Shown one piece after another: positions 33,054 through 44,555 of a stretch of DNA of 64,000 bases. Origin of the DNA: Pseudo-nitzschia pungens. Lineage: Eukaryota > Bacillariophyta > Bacillariophyceae > Bacillariales > Bacillariaceae. Below the pieces are notes generated by a model. That model searched no databases, was not told where the DNA came from, and saw only the letters and a list, made by a program, of their open reading frames with translations. A program made the position numbers and the translations under genes. Position 1 is the first letter of the stretch; each line of letters starts with the position of its first letter. Where the stretch lies: NCBI GenBank assembly GCA_037355855.1, contig CM074761.1, positions 1,488,001-1,552,000 of the forward strand. The letters run 5' to 3'.

Positions 33054-35039
33054 TTTCGACGACAGGGGTATGTTTGTCGAGTATTATAACTTCATTGGAT
33101 TTCAATGCGACGAGTTCCAGGAGTATCACTATTGAGAGTAGATTGAAACTAAGATATCGTTCGTACTCCTTTGATTGTTCGATGATTACTCTGAATTTTA
33201 TTGCTGTGTTACGTAGGAATCTCGGTCTTGCTTGGATTGTCCTATCCTGCCGGTAAGCATACCGGCATGTTTTGATTATTTGATTTCGATCGTTATTTTT
33301 TGTTGTTGAAATCGGTATTTAGTGGAAACCAGTATTTTTCAAAATTCAAACTATTCATACTTACGTGATTCTGTGACCAAGACCTGCGCATGGGATCGTG
33401 GAAATAGTTCATCACCTAAGCGCACTCAGCACGCAAAAGCAAATGAAAAAATACTTAGGATGACATTCCAGAATGTAGTTCGTACTAAAATTACCGGTAG
33501 CCACTACTAGTAGTAGTTTACCGTAGACAGTCACCTCGAGTCTGAAGAATATTCGTCAATACTAGGCGTCCGACAACAATTGAGACTCGTTTAACACTCT
33601 AAATTGAACGAGATGATTCCATTAAAGGCGCGTACAATGGGGGAATTTGACGCAATCTAGAACGATAAGTCTCAACTGTTGTCGGACACGTCCTAATATC
33701 GTATCTCGACAAATCAAGATGATCCTCAGATCAAGAGCACAATCATATAAAAAGGTTCAATGACGACCCATCATTGGGAGTATGCCATCAAGTGGATTCA
33801 ATACAGATTGAACTAATCTTGGCACGTAGGTCATCCATTGATTAGGACCTACTAAGGTAGTAGTAGGAGTAGGAGTAGGAGAAGGTGGTGTTATTAGTCC
33901 TCGATACCCCCTCCCCCTCTGCTTCTTGACTTGATCACCACCACCACCACCACCATTCTTGTCGGATGACGACATGAAGAAGAGCTCAAAAATGATGATG
34001 AATTCCAAATGATACGTCTTCGTGTCAAAGTTCGCCCATCGAATTTTTTGTTCAGTGTTCGTCACAGGAAGAATATTATTTCATATTCTTGCAGCAGAAA
34101 GTACTTGTCGGATTTGTTCCAGCATACATTGGGAGTTTCTTGTTGGTGGTGCTGCTGAATGCATCAGATGAGTTTTCTTTTTCCTCTGTCTTTGGCAGTA
34201 TTGTTGCAGTTGGATGCAGCCCAATTTCCACATTTTTTGGCAATGAGAATCGAAGAGAGCATCATTACAAGTAAGGTTTACCCATACCGGTACTCGTAAC
34301 GTATGTACAACATTTTTGTTGAATGTTGTGAAGCTGTGTTGTACGAAGTAACAATAGTAAGGTTTACTTGCTGAGGCATAAGAATGATTCTATTCTTTGA
34401 ATTACTGCCAGTAAGGTTACTGAAATAAGGTTACCTCATATTTTTTTTCATGCAAGATCTCCTGTGAATTCAGAATACACGCTATTTTTTATGCTGTGGA
34501 TCATTAACCTTAATTACTCAGTATAAGGCGAACATAATTGCCTTTGTTGGGGAACACCCAGGTAATTACGGTATGTTAGGTTAGGTTATGCAGTTTTCTA
34601 CCGGTACCGGTAGGTAACCTTACCGTAAGTCTTTTCTGCTTTTTCATTTTGTTGAGTTCCGAGCTCGCAATACTGAATACCGGTAATTACTCAGTAACCT
34701 TACGTGCCTTACCTGATTTTGAGATTGTGTAAGAGTTCGTACGAGAATCATCGCTCCGAACCCTGTTGTAGTATTTCGTACTTCGTAGTACGGTATCTGG
34801 TTGTGTGATAGCTGTCGTTGTCACGAAATTACTGTAACGTATGTAACCATCAATCTACTGAGAAATGGGCACTGAATGAGCACCATTTTTTCGACACAAT
34901 ATCATTATTAGTAGAAGTAGTATTTTTCTTCCGTCGCTCGTCATTTCAGTTGAACATAGTTGACGACCCTTCCTCTCCAATTCATATTGAAAATCGAACA
35001 ACGGGCTTGGTTGGAAACCCGGTTGCCGCTTTGTGCTAC
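33054..35039. other. Intergenic DNA with an inverted repeat and GTAAGGTTAC tracts
   Basis: No confident gene. A minus frame from 33976 to 33757 (MSSSDKN, then six Gly, then a PT-rich part) is open but partly made of AGT/ACT repeat (33851-33878), so I do not call it. GTAAGGTTAC-like tracts fill 34262-34460 and 34560-34790 up to the phosphatase gene. The inverted repeat at 33558-33701 is listed separately. Confidence 0.5.
33558..33701. repeat. MITE-like inverted repeat
   Basis: The left arm (33558-33591) contains GTCCGACAACAATTGAGACT. The right arm (33661-33701) read on the other strand contains GTCCGACAACAGTTGAGACT. Outside this core the arms stay similar (ATACTAGG.CG versus ATATTAGGACGT). 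The spacer is about 70 bp. No clear target-site duplication was seen. Confidence 0.75.
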
Positions 35040-36439
35040 ATGATGAATCCTGTTATCGGAATGAACGTTGGACGTTGTGGATGTTTCCGTCTTCAACGTC
35101 ACAGATGCAACCGTTTCTTCCCCTTGTCGGCGCCTGCTCTGGAGTCTACACATACTCCTAGGCAATTTTCGTCTTCACCGACTGATAAAATCGTCAAGAC
35201 CAAGTACCTGCTACCAAAACGAATAATTTTGTTGCGTCACGGAGAATCGTTGGGCAACGTTGATGATACGGCCTACTCGACCATTCCAGATTGGAAAATC
35301 CCGTTGACCAGGCGGTGAGTAGTGTCCGAATCTTTGTTGAGATCGGAGAGAATGACGTCGACGGGGCAAAAAATTCTTTCAGAACGATGGCAACTCAATC
35401 ATTTCTCGGTGTTTTGCTTCCGGTCGTTTCAGAGGAGAACGACAGGCACTGCGAGCTGCGAAAGAACTCGCGGAGCTGATCGACGGTGAAGCCCTCTTTG
35501 CTTATTGCAGTCCTTACAAGCGAGCGATCGGGACGTGGGATATCATTGAGGATTACATCGAGGACTCGAATGAGAAGAAGCTGGAAAATGGCGAGAACAA
35601 CGGCGATGACAAAGGCCGAATCGGGGTGGAAATAATTGGAATGAGAGAAGAACCAAGGGTTGCCGAACAGCAATTCGGAAACTTTCGTAAGTACCGACGT
35701 ACTGTGTGAAACGAAATCCACCACACTCGTCAAACTCAATCAAGTGCATTGCCATTCTTCGCGCCGTGACTCTCCACTTATGCAATCCAATGATGAATCA
35801 ATCAACAACAATCATGCGAACAAAGAAAATCCACACAAGGTCCGAACGGCAAAATCGGAACGACGAACCTTTGGACGGTTCTTTTTCCGCTTCCCAGAAG
35901 GTGAATCGGGGCTGGACGTGTACAGCAGGTGCAGCAGTTTCTTGGCGACATTATCGAGAGATATCAAACAGATCGATCAGCGATATTCCTACCTTCACCG
36001 CAACGACGACGGGGGCGTGACCGGAGACGAGTCGTCAGAAGCTACTCCCAAGTGTGCCATGGCAGACATGAACATTCTTATTGTATGCCACGGATTGACC
36101 CTGAGATTGCTCTTGATGAGGTACTTCCAATTGACGGTAGAAGAATTCGAAAGTTCCTACAACAGCCAAAACGCGAAATTGGTCGTTATGAATCGATTCG
36201 TGTACAGCGACGACGATGCACATACGGATCCCGGAAACAGAAAGTATTACTGCAGCATTACCGACTCGCACCAATTTCGCGAATACTACAAGCTGGACGA
36301 AACCGCAAAAGAGGCACTGAATCTACTGGGAGACATAAGCAACAAAAGGCCATCCTATCGACGATCCTCGACTAGGATGGACGACGAATTCAACGGCGGC
36401 TTGCTGTTGGTAGACGGGGACGACGACTTGGAAGAGTAA
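35040..36439 (+). CDS. Phosphoglycerate-mutase-like histidine phosphatase, three exons
   Basis: Exons: 35040-35314, 35433-35686, 35826-36439. Introns: 35315-35432 (118 nt, GTGAGT..TTTCAG) and 35687-35825 (139 nt, GTAAGT..ACAAAG). The spliced frame gives LTRRGERQALRAAKEL and FGNFQNPHKVR. The catalytic RHG motif is ILLRHGESLGN in exon 1; the second active-site histidine is in ILIVCHGLTLRL in exon 3. YCSPYKRA and FRFPEGESGLDVYSR fit the branch of PGM-like phosphatases found in plants and fungi (AT74-type). It probably dephosphorylates a small phosphoester or a protein; the substrate is unknown. The N-terminus from ATG 35040 is rich in Arg and Cys without acids (GRCGCFRLQRHRCNRFF), which suggests a mitochondrial signal. 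A non-ATG frame extends further upstream but is not needed. Confidence 0.8.
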
Positions 36440-37092
36440 GAACCAACTACAATGGAAACTAAATCCGCGTTTTGATGATCCGTTCCCTTGAAAACAACTA
36501 GTACCGCTGCCGTGAACCACTCGACAATTGTTTCTCAAATAATAACAATAGTATAGGGTACAACAACGTTGTCATCGCCACAGACCTTGAGAACACGAGG
36601 CCTTTCCAGCAATGAAAGCATGCAGGAAAGCGGTGCTTGACTCCTCTACTGCAACGGCACGAAGCGAGCACGACGGCATGAATTTGTGAATGCGATCGCA
36701 TTGCACCAACGCTGAATCAGGGTGATTTGACCGCAATCGCGCCGAGCAGAAAAGACGCAGGGATTGGCTTTTTTTTTGTTTTCGACCGCTACTCGGTGCC
36801 TTCCTTCCTCTTCTAGAACACGAGACAACGAAAGAACTGCAACAGTTTTTCCATAGAGACCGAGCAAAGACTTTTTACGAGAGCACGAGGATTCGAACAT
36901 CAACATCAATAGTGTAATTTTACATCGGGATGGCGGAGCCGCTATTAATTTAAGAAAACTTTGTCCCCCCGCACCATCCATCCCTCCATTTTTAATTGTT
37001 ACAACAATTTCCATGGGTCTTTCCTACGCACTGCACTGCCTACGTACCGCGCTGCGTTGCACCATGCTGCTCTCTGCGCAGCGCTCAATTCT
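36440..37092. other. 3' intergenic DNA between convergent genes
   Basis: Lies between the 3' ends of the phosphatase (plus) and glycosyltransferase (minus) genes. No supported reading frame. A T8 run is at about 36770. Confidence 0.5.
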
Positions 37093-38531
37093 CTACGACA
37101 GACAATCCCCGGGCCACTTTCGGCAGATGTCGGTCTTGGCTTCTCGGATGCGCGCGACGCGCTGATCGAGACCGGTTCGGGACCAAGACGCGGTGTCTCG
37201 CTTGAAATGCTTGACGAGGGTGGCATCGTAGTACTCGAACTCGTCTCGAATCGCCAGGATCCCGACGCCGTCGCGCGGGTGCGGGCGATCGTCATCGCAC
37301 CGGTAGCGGTGCCCGCGTCCGTGCCGTCCCGACACCGGGGACCGGCTTGTTTCCGGGAGCGTCCGGCGCGAATGCCACCAGTCCAGGAGGGCGGGCAAAA
37401 TGGTGTGCTCTCGGAACCAATCGCGGACCACCCGTCGCGTCGATTCCCCAAATCGTGACACGCCGGTGGCCGTTCGGGAGCCGTTGTCGCCGCTTTTGCC
37501 GCCGGCAGTGGGGACGCGATTTCGTCGTCGTCTCTTTGCCCTCTGCAGGGAGCGCTGCAGGTAGTACTGGTCGTCGTTTTTCAGCAGCACCTGCTTGGGG
37601 TCGCTGAGGGACGAGCGCAACCAGTCCTCGGCCACCGCCAATGTGCTGGGATGGCGCAGATTCCAGAGGGTGATGCCCGCGTTGACGTCCCAGGTCGATG
37701 TCGATTCGAATTTCCAGACCCGATAGGCGGCCAAAAAGTACGATGCATCTTCCTCCCGATCTCGGTCGTGATTGGTGATTCCGCCGGCATTGCCATTGCC
37801 ACTGTCGTTGCCTATTTCGTTGCCATTGTCGTTGGAACCAGATTCTTTTCCTCCAAAGCCGGCGTTGGTGCTTTCCCCGCGATCGGTCGGATTTGGAGAC
37901 GACGGCGACGACGAAGACGCCAGCAGCAGCGTGGTGATATCGTAGTCGAAATCCACAATCATCGTGTCCGCATCGAGAATCAAAACCTGGTCGTATTTGC
38001 GTGATTCTTCGATTGCCTTGAAGAGCAGAGGAATTTTGTTAAAGGTGGATTGCGCTTCGTAATCGTAGTGGGATTGTGTTGATGTCGACGCTGATGTCGT
38101 CGAGTCCGTGCCATCGGGACCGTGAAAATAGCGACACCGGCGGTATCTGTCCCCGATCCTGCCTTTGCGGCTCGCTCCGTTGCGGCCGCTGGCACCGCCA
38201 TCGATCCCTTGCGGGTCGTCGTCCTTGTCGTTTTCGTCGCCGTAGAGCAATCCGGGAAATTTCAGCGCCGTTCCAATCAGTGTCGTGTAGTCGTGTCCCC
38301 ACTTTCTGGCGTACGCTCGATTGATCGGTTCCACCTCCCGAAGCAATCGTTCGTAGGATCCCTTCCCCGAGTATTGAGCAATCAACAATCGGCGACGGGG
38401 AATTCGAGGTTTTTCTTCGCCCCGCAATGTCGTTGTTGTCGTTGTCGTTGTCGTTGTTGTCGTTGTTGTTGTCGTTGTCGTTGTTGTTGTTGTTGTTGTT
38501 GTTGTTGTCGTTGTCGTTGTTGTTGTCGTCG

Positions 38532-38565
<34 letters not shown>

Positions 38566-39255
38566 ATTATTTTTCCCCGATTCCGAATCAGTGCCGTCCT
38601 CTGTGAACGGCGAGGAATACCGACTCCAATTCCATCGAACGTCGGGATTCAATGGTATGTGCGTCAAAGTACTATTGCTGCTGCTGCTGCTGCTGCTGCT
38701 GCCCCTGCTCGCCTTTAGGTGCTCGCGGACTTGGCGGCGATGATTCCGTGACAAACAACCCGCAACGTCGTTCCAATCGGTGGGAGTTCCGTACAATACC
38801 GCTGGCCGACTCATCAGCAACTTCCTGCCCGCAAAAAAAATCCATTTGGGCAGAATCAATGACAGTGCCAGGAAGATTGCTGCGCCCACCAACATCCGAG
38901 TGACCCGGAAGCGGAAGCGGAAGCGGTGTGGGAAGAGGAGGCTGCGAAAGATCGGGAGCCGCCGTGGTCTCTTGCCCGCGTGGTCATTGTCGTCGTCGTC
39001 GTCGTCGTCGTGGCGATTGTTGTTCTTGTTCTTGTTCTTGTTCTTGTCGTCGTCGCCGTTGTTTCCATTGCCGTTTCCATCGACACACGAACGGAGCAAG
39101 GGGGATCGGTGGTGCAGCGCTTGTCGGCTCGAAGGATCGGAGCCGGGAAGCGGAGACACGGAACCCGAAACCGAAAGTCGGTCGTCCCGATGGTTCGGAT
39201 CGGGGGTTTCGCGGCCCACTCGTTGCTGCCTCGCCAGCACCCGCTTGAGTATCAT
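37093..39255 (-). CDS. Type II (Golgi-type) glycosyltransferase with long poly-Thr stem
   Basis: A 720-residue intronless frame from ATG 39255 (MILKRVL; numbering here counts from there). Residues 60-90 are (KN)n and poly-Asp. A basic patch (HRFRFRFRVTR) precedes a single membrane segment at about 121-141 (MLVGAAIFLALSLILPKWIFF). The stem holds a poly-Ser run, (ND)n, then about 35 consecutive threonines near 242-276. The catalytic part opens with RRRLLIAQYSGKGSY, then NRAYARKWGHDY, FNKIPLLFKAI and VLILDADTMIVDFD with the D-x-D metal site, and continues to DVNAGITLWNLR and DDQYYLQ. This order is that of GT34-like galactosyl/mannosyl transferases. It likely works in the Golgi on glycoprotein or cell-wall glycans. 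Low-complexity N/G-rich inserts break the domain after the DxD. The gene is GC-rich. Confidence 0.8.
38429..38570. repeat. GTT/GTC minisatellite inside the glycosyltransferase gene
   Basis: On the plus strand this is a run of GTT and GTC triplets. Read on the coding (minus) strand it gives alternating Asn-Asp codons and then about 35 Thr codons (ACA/ACG). It should be length-variable between strains. Confidence 0.9.
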
Positions 39256-40869
39256 GGTGGGCGACGCTGGTCTCGCATTTGCTTGGAAAGACACCGAAGC
39301 GGAACGATATCAATGATACTAACTACTTATTAGTACGTAGTAACAATACTGCGACGTAATCATGAGAATGCCGCGGTTGCCAATCGGCGGTAGACCGACT
39401 TTTGGTATGTACGATACAGTAATTTACTACCCGTTGTGTTACGAGTAACCTTACTCGCAGTCACTGATACTATCGATGGTCAAACCCGTAGTCGTAAGGT
39501 AAGTTCAAAGTAACTCTGAAAAAATTCGGATACAGATGGTACTCGTACGTGTAGCTTACGTGTATGTTGTGTTTATTTTGAGTTCTCGTACCGTACGTGC
39601 AACCGACACCGCGAAGATACAATGGAGGCACCGGCAAGCATTTTTATATACGCCCGCAGATGGCAATAAAACATACTACCGATGGTAGTAGTATAAGGTT
39701 TATTCTTTCGACCTCGAATGCAGCCGTAGTAGTGGTTGCTGATCACTCATGGAAACAAGAATCATCTCGGGTTGTATGTTGTTAGTAGTAGCTAGTAGTA
39801 ATGTACTGGTACTAGTAGTACTAGTAGCATGGGTTGGAAACGCTCACAAGTCTTGAACGATGCAAAAAACGACATTGTAGCTACTACTAGTACTATGACT
39901 GGTGGCACGGATATCTGGCAACTAAAATGCTTTCATCTAGTGCTCATAGTATTGCCTTCTAAGTGATGGTGGTGGTTGGTACTAGTAGTTTTGACTATGG
40001 TTGTGTTGGTGGTGGTCTGCTGCATCTGCTAGTACTAGTACTACTAGTACTAGTACTACTACTAGTAGTATGCAGCACCAGCAACAACTGTCAAACCACG
40101 ATGGTCAAGAATCAGATGTTGCTACAGCTGTAGTGAGACACAAAAACACGGTTGAATCTCGACCTCATGCGTTTCTGTGAATCCAGGACAGACAAGCAGG
40201 GCAATGGGAGTGCGGTGTTGCTGTACTTTTGGAACCATTGGAAGATGGAATGATGCACAAAGGAAGTTTCGCGGAGGGTGATGAGATCCAGCACCACCAA
40301 CCATCGGCACCCTTATTGTTGTTTGTGATGCATGCTGCAATGGACTTGATTCAGATTTTCAATTCTCAAACCAAACGGAGCTGGCTGAATCGCTCTCAAA
40401 AATCAAAAAAAGAGACGTTTCAAAGGGCAAAGCAATGTATACTACTACTAGACAGTATGAACCAAGAATCTTCAGAATGAAACTTTGGACAAAACGTAGT
40501 ACGAGTGCATCATTTCGGTAGCAGTGGCACAGTTTATACTAGTTTATGCCTCTCTGATGAAGACTATAGAGCAGTGAACGATACGAAAGAACAAACAACT
40601 GAACTCATACCGCGCATCATGTGGAGGTTGAAAATAAAAATAGAACCGATGCAATTCGTTGACAGACAAACAACGCAAACCGTGAGCAGTGGATATTGAT
40701 ACGATGGACATGGTTTTGGCGCAAGAGCAAGCCGCACTGTTCATGATGAAGAAGACTTCGTGTAGAACACAACTAGTAGTAATTACAATACTTAATACAT
40801 GTAATAGAACCTTTGACTGAGACCAAATGTTTTGGTTGGGAACACAAAATAATGGTTGTGTCCGAAGAT
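39256..40869. other. Intergenic DNA, AGT arrays and GTAAGGTTAC tract
   Basis: No supported gene. A GTAACCTTACTCG-type tract is at about 39405-39600. AGT/ACT arrays are at about 39678-39700, 39778-39835, 39880-39896, 39978-39990 and 40029-40072, the densest group in the window. Frames such as 40229-40480 show no motif. Confidence 0.55.
39778..40075. repeat. Cluster of AGT/ACT arrays
   Basis: At 39778-39835 and 40029-40072 the sequence is almost only AGT, ACT and CTAGT units in mixed orientation (TAGTACTAGTACTACTAGTA), so the arrays are self-complementary and could form hairpins. Confidence 0.85.
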
Positions 40870-42759
40870 TCATTCGTGTTCTATGAAAACTCCTTTGGGT
40901 TCCGGAAACTGCCGGATGTCATCTCCATTCTCTGCTAGGATCTTGTGCTGTCTAGGCTGTCGGCAACTGTCGTTAAGAATCTGCTGCGACTTTTGAATGT
41001 ACCGTTGCGCAATGTATACCACCCAATGCGACAAGGTTATCACCGATAGGATCATGCACAACAGCGTCAAAAACTTTTGTTCGTACGAAACCGAAACAGG
41101 GCTGTTACCGATGCTGCCATCTGGAGTTGGTGCGGTCGAAACGGATCGATTGAAGATTGAGACCAAGCCCCGTTCGTCAAGAGCAGTGTCGAAACTCGAT
41201 TCGGTGCTGGCTGCCGTCGCGTTGTCCGTGGCTTCCGACGTGGAATTGAGAGTGCGTCGTAGAAGACCGCTATCGTTTTCGTAGTAACGAACGAAAGCGA
41301 TGCATATTATCGACATTGCTGTCACCACAGCGGACTGAATGTGCAACTCTTGAATATCCGGAAAAAGGACGAGTGGATTTCCGGTTTTGCGGTTGGGATC
41401 GAGACTGTTTTCCTCTTCGCTTGCGTCACCCGAGTTGGGAGGATTGATGTGAAGCAGATCACGGTGACAACGACGCGGTTGGTGTTCGGGTGGAGGGGAC
41501 AGCAAAGACCCATAAAGCACCGCAATATCATTGGTTGCTATCTCGCCGGTAGAATGTCGCCATTGCGGTCGTTGCCGGTGCAATCTCCTCCGTTCTCCAC
41601 CACGAATGAAACCGCAGCGACGGTAATGATGGGCTTCAACATCATCCTCCCTTTCATTGCAATGTTCCGTACAATCAAACCTTTGGAGTCTGTTGCCTGC
41701 TTGGAACTTCGATGACGAAGCAAGAGCAACCTGATGGGCTTTGATTACAGCATTCCCCCATTTTCCCAGTGTCAATCCCATCAATTCCACAGATCCCAGC
41801 ACGAAGATGAACGTTACTATCCCTTGGTATGCAATAATGGTGGAGCAGTGTTCTGATTCATCATTTTCTCCGTAAAGCCGTTCGAAAGATAGAAGTTGCT
41901 TGCGTTACTCCATTCTCCAACTCTAAACAATCGCTGGCGTTCTTGGCCGACCAATCAAATATCATAAACAAGAGAAATATCCATAGGGACCAAACGAAAG
42001 CAAATTCAGAAACATATGATTCCATTATGTACCCAGAGGCATTTCCCTTGACTGTCGGGTGTTCGTCTTGATCACTCTGGTCTTTACCACCACCACCACC
42101 ACCACCACCTTTTGACCCCCAATCTTGGTGACTGGATATCGCATTCATCGCTAAGCTCCAATCCATTCCGAAAAAGTTTAGGAAATCATTGGGGACTTGA
42201 TCGACATCATTGGTTGCGTTCCTTCGTCATCAGAGTCCTCTTTCTGATCGTTCTCGATCTCGACAAAATCAAAATCCCCGTTGTCGAGATTTGACCAAAA
42301 ATGGGCGAGTGCTGAATCACTAAGGGCTCTTCTCGAGGTGGGAGTTGCAAATGATTCTTCGGATGAAATTATTCCACTTGCCGTTACATCCGTTGCAAAG
42401 GAGGAGCATGAGGAAGAAGAGGCAGAAGGTGAAAAAGGAAAGCCGTTGATCGTTACCGTTGGAGAATACCGATCAATATTATTGTTGAGAATGCACACTT
42501 GACGATTCGAAGGTGGAAGCCCTATATCGGCTTTTGGAGTATTCACCGCCCTTCTCTTATTCGCAGCGGAGTTTTTGCTGCCAACGCCATCACAATTCTG
42601 AGGTGATTGTACAAGCAATCGATGCAATTTGCTACTGTTCCTCCTTCTACTATTTTTCCGAGGACTAGTGATAGGATTCTCCTTGTTCTGCATAATGCGG
42701 CTTCGTTGGTAGTCGGATTTACAAATCTCGTCGTCTGTAGCGCCGTAGAACCTCATCAT
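40870..42759 (-). pseudogene. Membrane protein gene with several frame breaks
   Basis: Three overlapping minus frames follow each other. Part 1 (from ATG 42759) is Ser/Arg-rich and cytosolic-looking, ending at a stop at 42178 after IKSPMIS. Part 2 continues as DFLNFFGMDWSLAMNAI, with a Gly8 run and a membrane segment FVWSLWIFLLFMIFDW, ending at 41861. Part 3 continues as FERLYGENDESEHCSTIIAY, with TIIAYQGIVTFIFVLGSVELMGL, and ends at 40870 after LTLLCMILSVITLSHWVVYIAQRY. Joining 1 to 2 needs one missing base near 42190; joining 2 to 3 needs one extra base near 41895. Within part 3 (about 41710-41530) another frame reads MKGRMMLKPIITVAAVSFVVE and may be the true one, implying two more shifts. 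I do not recognise the family. Decay and assembly errors are both possible. Confidence 0.5.
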
Positions 42760-44555
42760 CTTGTTTTCGGATGCAACGGAATATATGCGTGAAGCGATAA
42801 AACCGGTCAAGCAGCCTTAGGTGGAGGACGATGTGCTCAGGAGATGTAATTGTGATTCCGATTCTACTGTTACCCCCCTCCCCCGCCTTGCCAAAATAGC
42901 ACGTATGCTTCCGAAACAGCTGCTGTAAGGGTGAGAACCGTGATCAAAGATACTGTCTTCGAATCCTTGAATCTCTGTTCGAAAGATTTCTACACGTAAT
43001 CTGTGGCTTGAAAAGAATAAACCAATCAATCTGTTTACTCGTAATCTCACTTCTGTTAGATTCTTATTATTTTTATTTTTACTCCACGATACAGCATTGT
43101 CTGCCAACGATGGTGAACATGATTTGCTTCTGATGGATGACCAGCAGGAAAAAAATAATCTTCCCCAAAAGGTCAACAAAACCAACCTGCCTATTCTAAA
43201 AAGACATTTTTTGGTGATGGGGTAATTTTAAGTTTTCAAATTTTCAAATTCAAAAATGACGCAACGCCATTGGTTAGCTTGCGTGGATCCTTCGTCGATC
43301 ACGTCATCGTTGGTCGCTTTTGTTTTTCCGTGCATACCGTATCCCACATAAGTCTGTCCTCGAGGTAAGGTAATAAGGTTACCAGGTAAGTTACCGTAAA
43401 TTTATGTAAGAAAAACAGTGCGACATGATGTGATGGTTGCAGAATTCTTCAATCAAAGCGAAAATTCAAGAACGGAATAAATAATACCGGTACAGCATAA
43501 GTCTTTTTCTGAGAGTAGAAGTATGTTGGAAGTGCAGTAAGATTTTTACATTATGAGGCATCCCACGGCCATCCACCTCGTAGTTGCGGCTGAAAAATCT
43601 ACTGCAGTCCAGTAGATTTTGGTCATCATTTTATTCCTAGGAAGGACGACTCCTTAGACTAAAAGATTCCTATCGTTATCAATGATCCTATTGGTCGAAA
43701 TTAACTTGATTGGGTATTTGAAACTACAAGAGCACCTCTGAAGTCTCTAGAACCTTACGGTACACCGTGCCGGTACGGTAACTTATCTATCGAAAAAGGA
43801 AAGTATCTAACAAGCTATTACATGTTGCTTTTGGATGATTACTTTAGAAGTCAGGATTGCTAAAAAATGAACAAGCGCATATGCGCCGATTTTGGACGCC
43901 GCTGAAACGAAACGATGATCTTTTCTCACACAAACTTATCTCTGTTGTGCCACATAAAAAGAAGCTATTCAAAATCAAGTGATTGTTCGTTGCAGGAGAG
44001 TAAACATCATCTTGCCAATGGAGAATTGCCAACCCCTGCAAAAGAATGATTGAAAAGGAATGATTGAATTATTGCATTCTCTAGTACCTCACATCTGATG
44101 TGTTCAGAGTGACATCCTTCATCTGCAAAACAATAATATGATGATCAATTCTTCTGTTGTGAAAATTCTCGAGGTATGTAGTCACTATTTATCACATTGT
44201 GTGAAGATGATCGGACCACGTCGTTATAATAAACTCAACCGAGAAAGTAGAGGAAGAAGTCCGTGGGGGAAATTAGAGCTGTGAATCTTGTTCTATTATT
44301 ATTTGTGTTAGTATTGCATTTTACTGAGATTGGTGAATCCGTTGTTGTTGTCGACTGCCTCCTATAAAATTCTGAGTGCCTAGTTTCAATGTCTGGGCAG
44401 GTTTCGTCGTCACAGGCAAAAAATCACTGCTTTGTATATGCGGATCAGACTCACATTTGCGGGGAATACTTGGTAAAAGACTAAGTTCGATGGCACCGCT
44501 TGAGGTTTCTTGCATCCAAAGATTCGCTCCGTCACTCGCAATCTTCAAAACAGGA
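42760..44555. other. Intergenic DNA, no gene seen
   Basis: AT-rich. GTAAGGTAATAAGGTTACCAGG-like strings lie near 43364-43400 and a TACGGTACACCGTGCCGGTACGG-like string near 43755. Short frames such as 42817-43185 (minus) have no motif. A GT-rich strip at about 44340-44350 is close to the 3' end of the next gene. Confidence 0.5.

Noticed and set aside
33757..34065. Minus frame with six glycines and a PT-rich part
   Set aside because: Starts at a non-ATG codon, overlaps an AGT/ACT array and has no motif; kept out as a gene call.
38122..38718. Plus-strand cysteine- and valine-rich frame
   Set aside because: Its Cys and Val runs are the complement of the Thr/Asp/Asn triplet repeats in the minus-strand glycosyltransferase gene.
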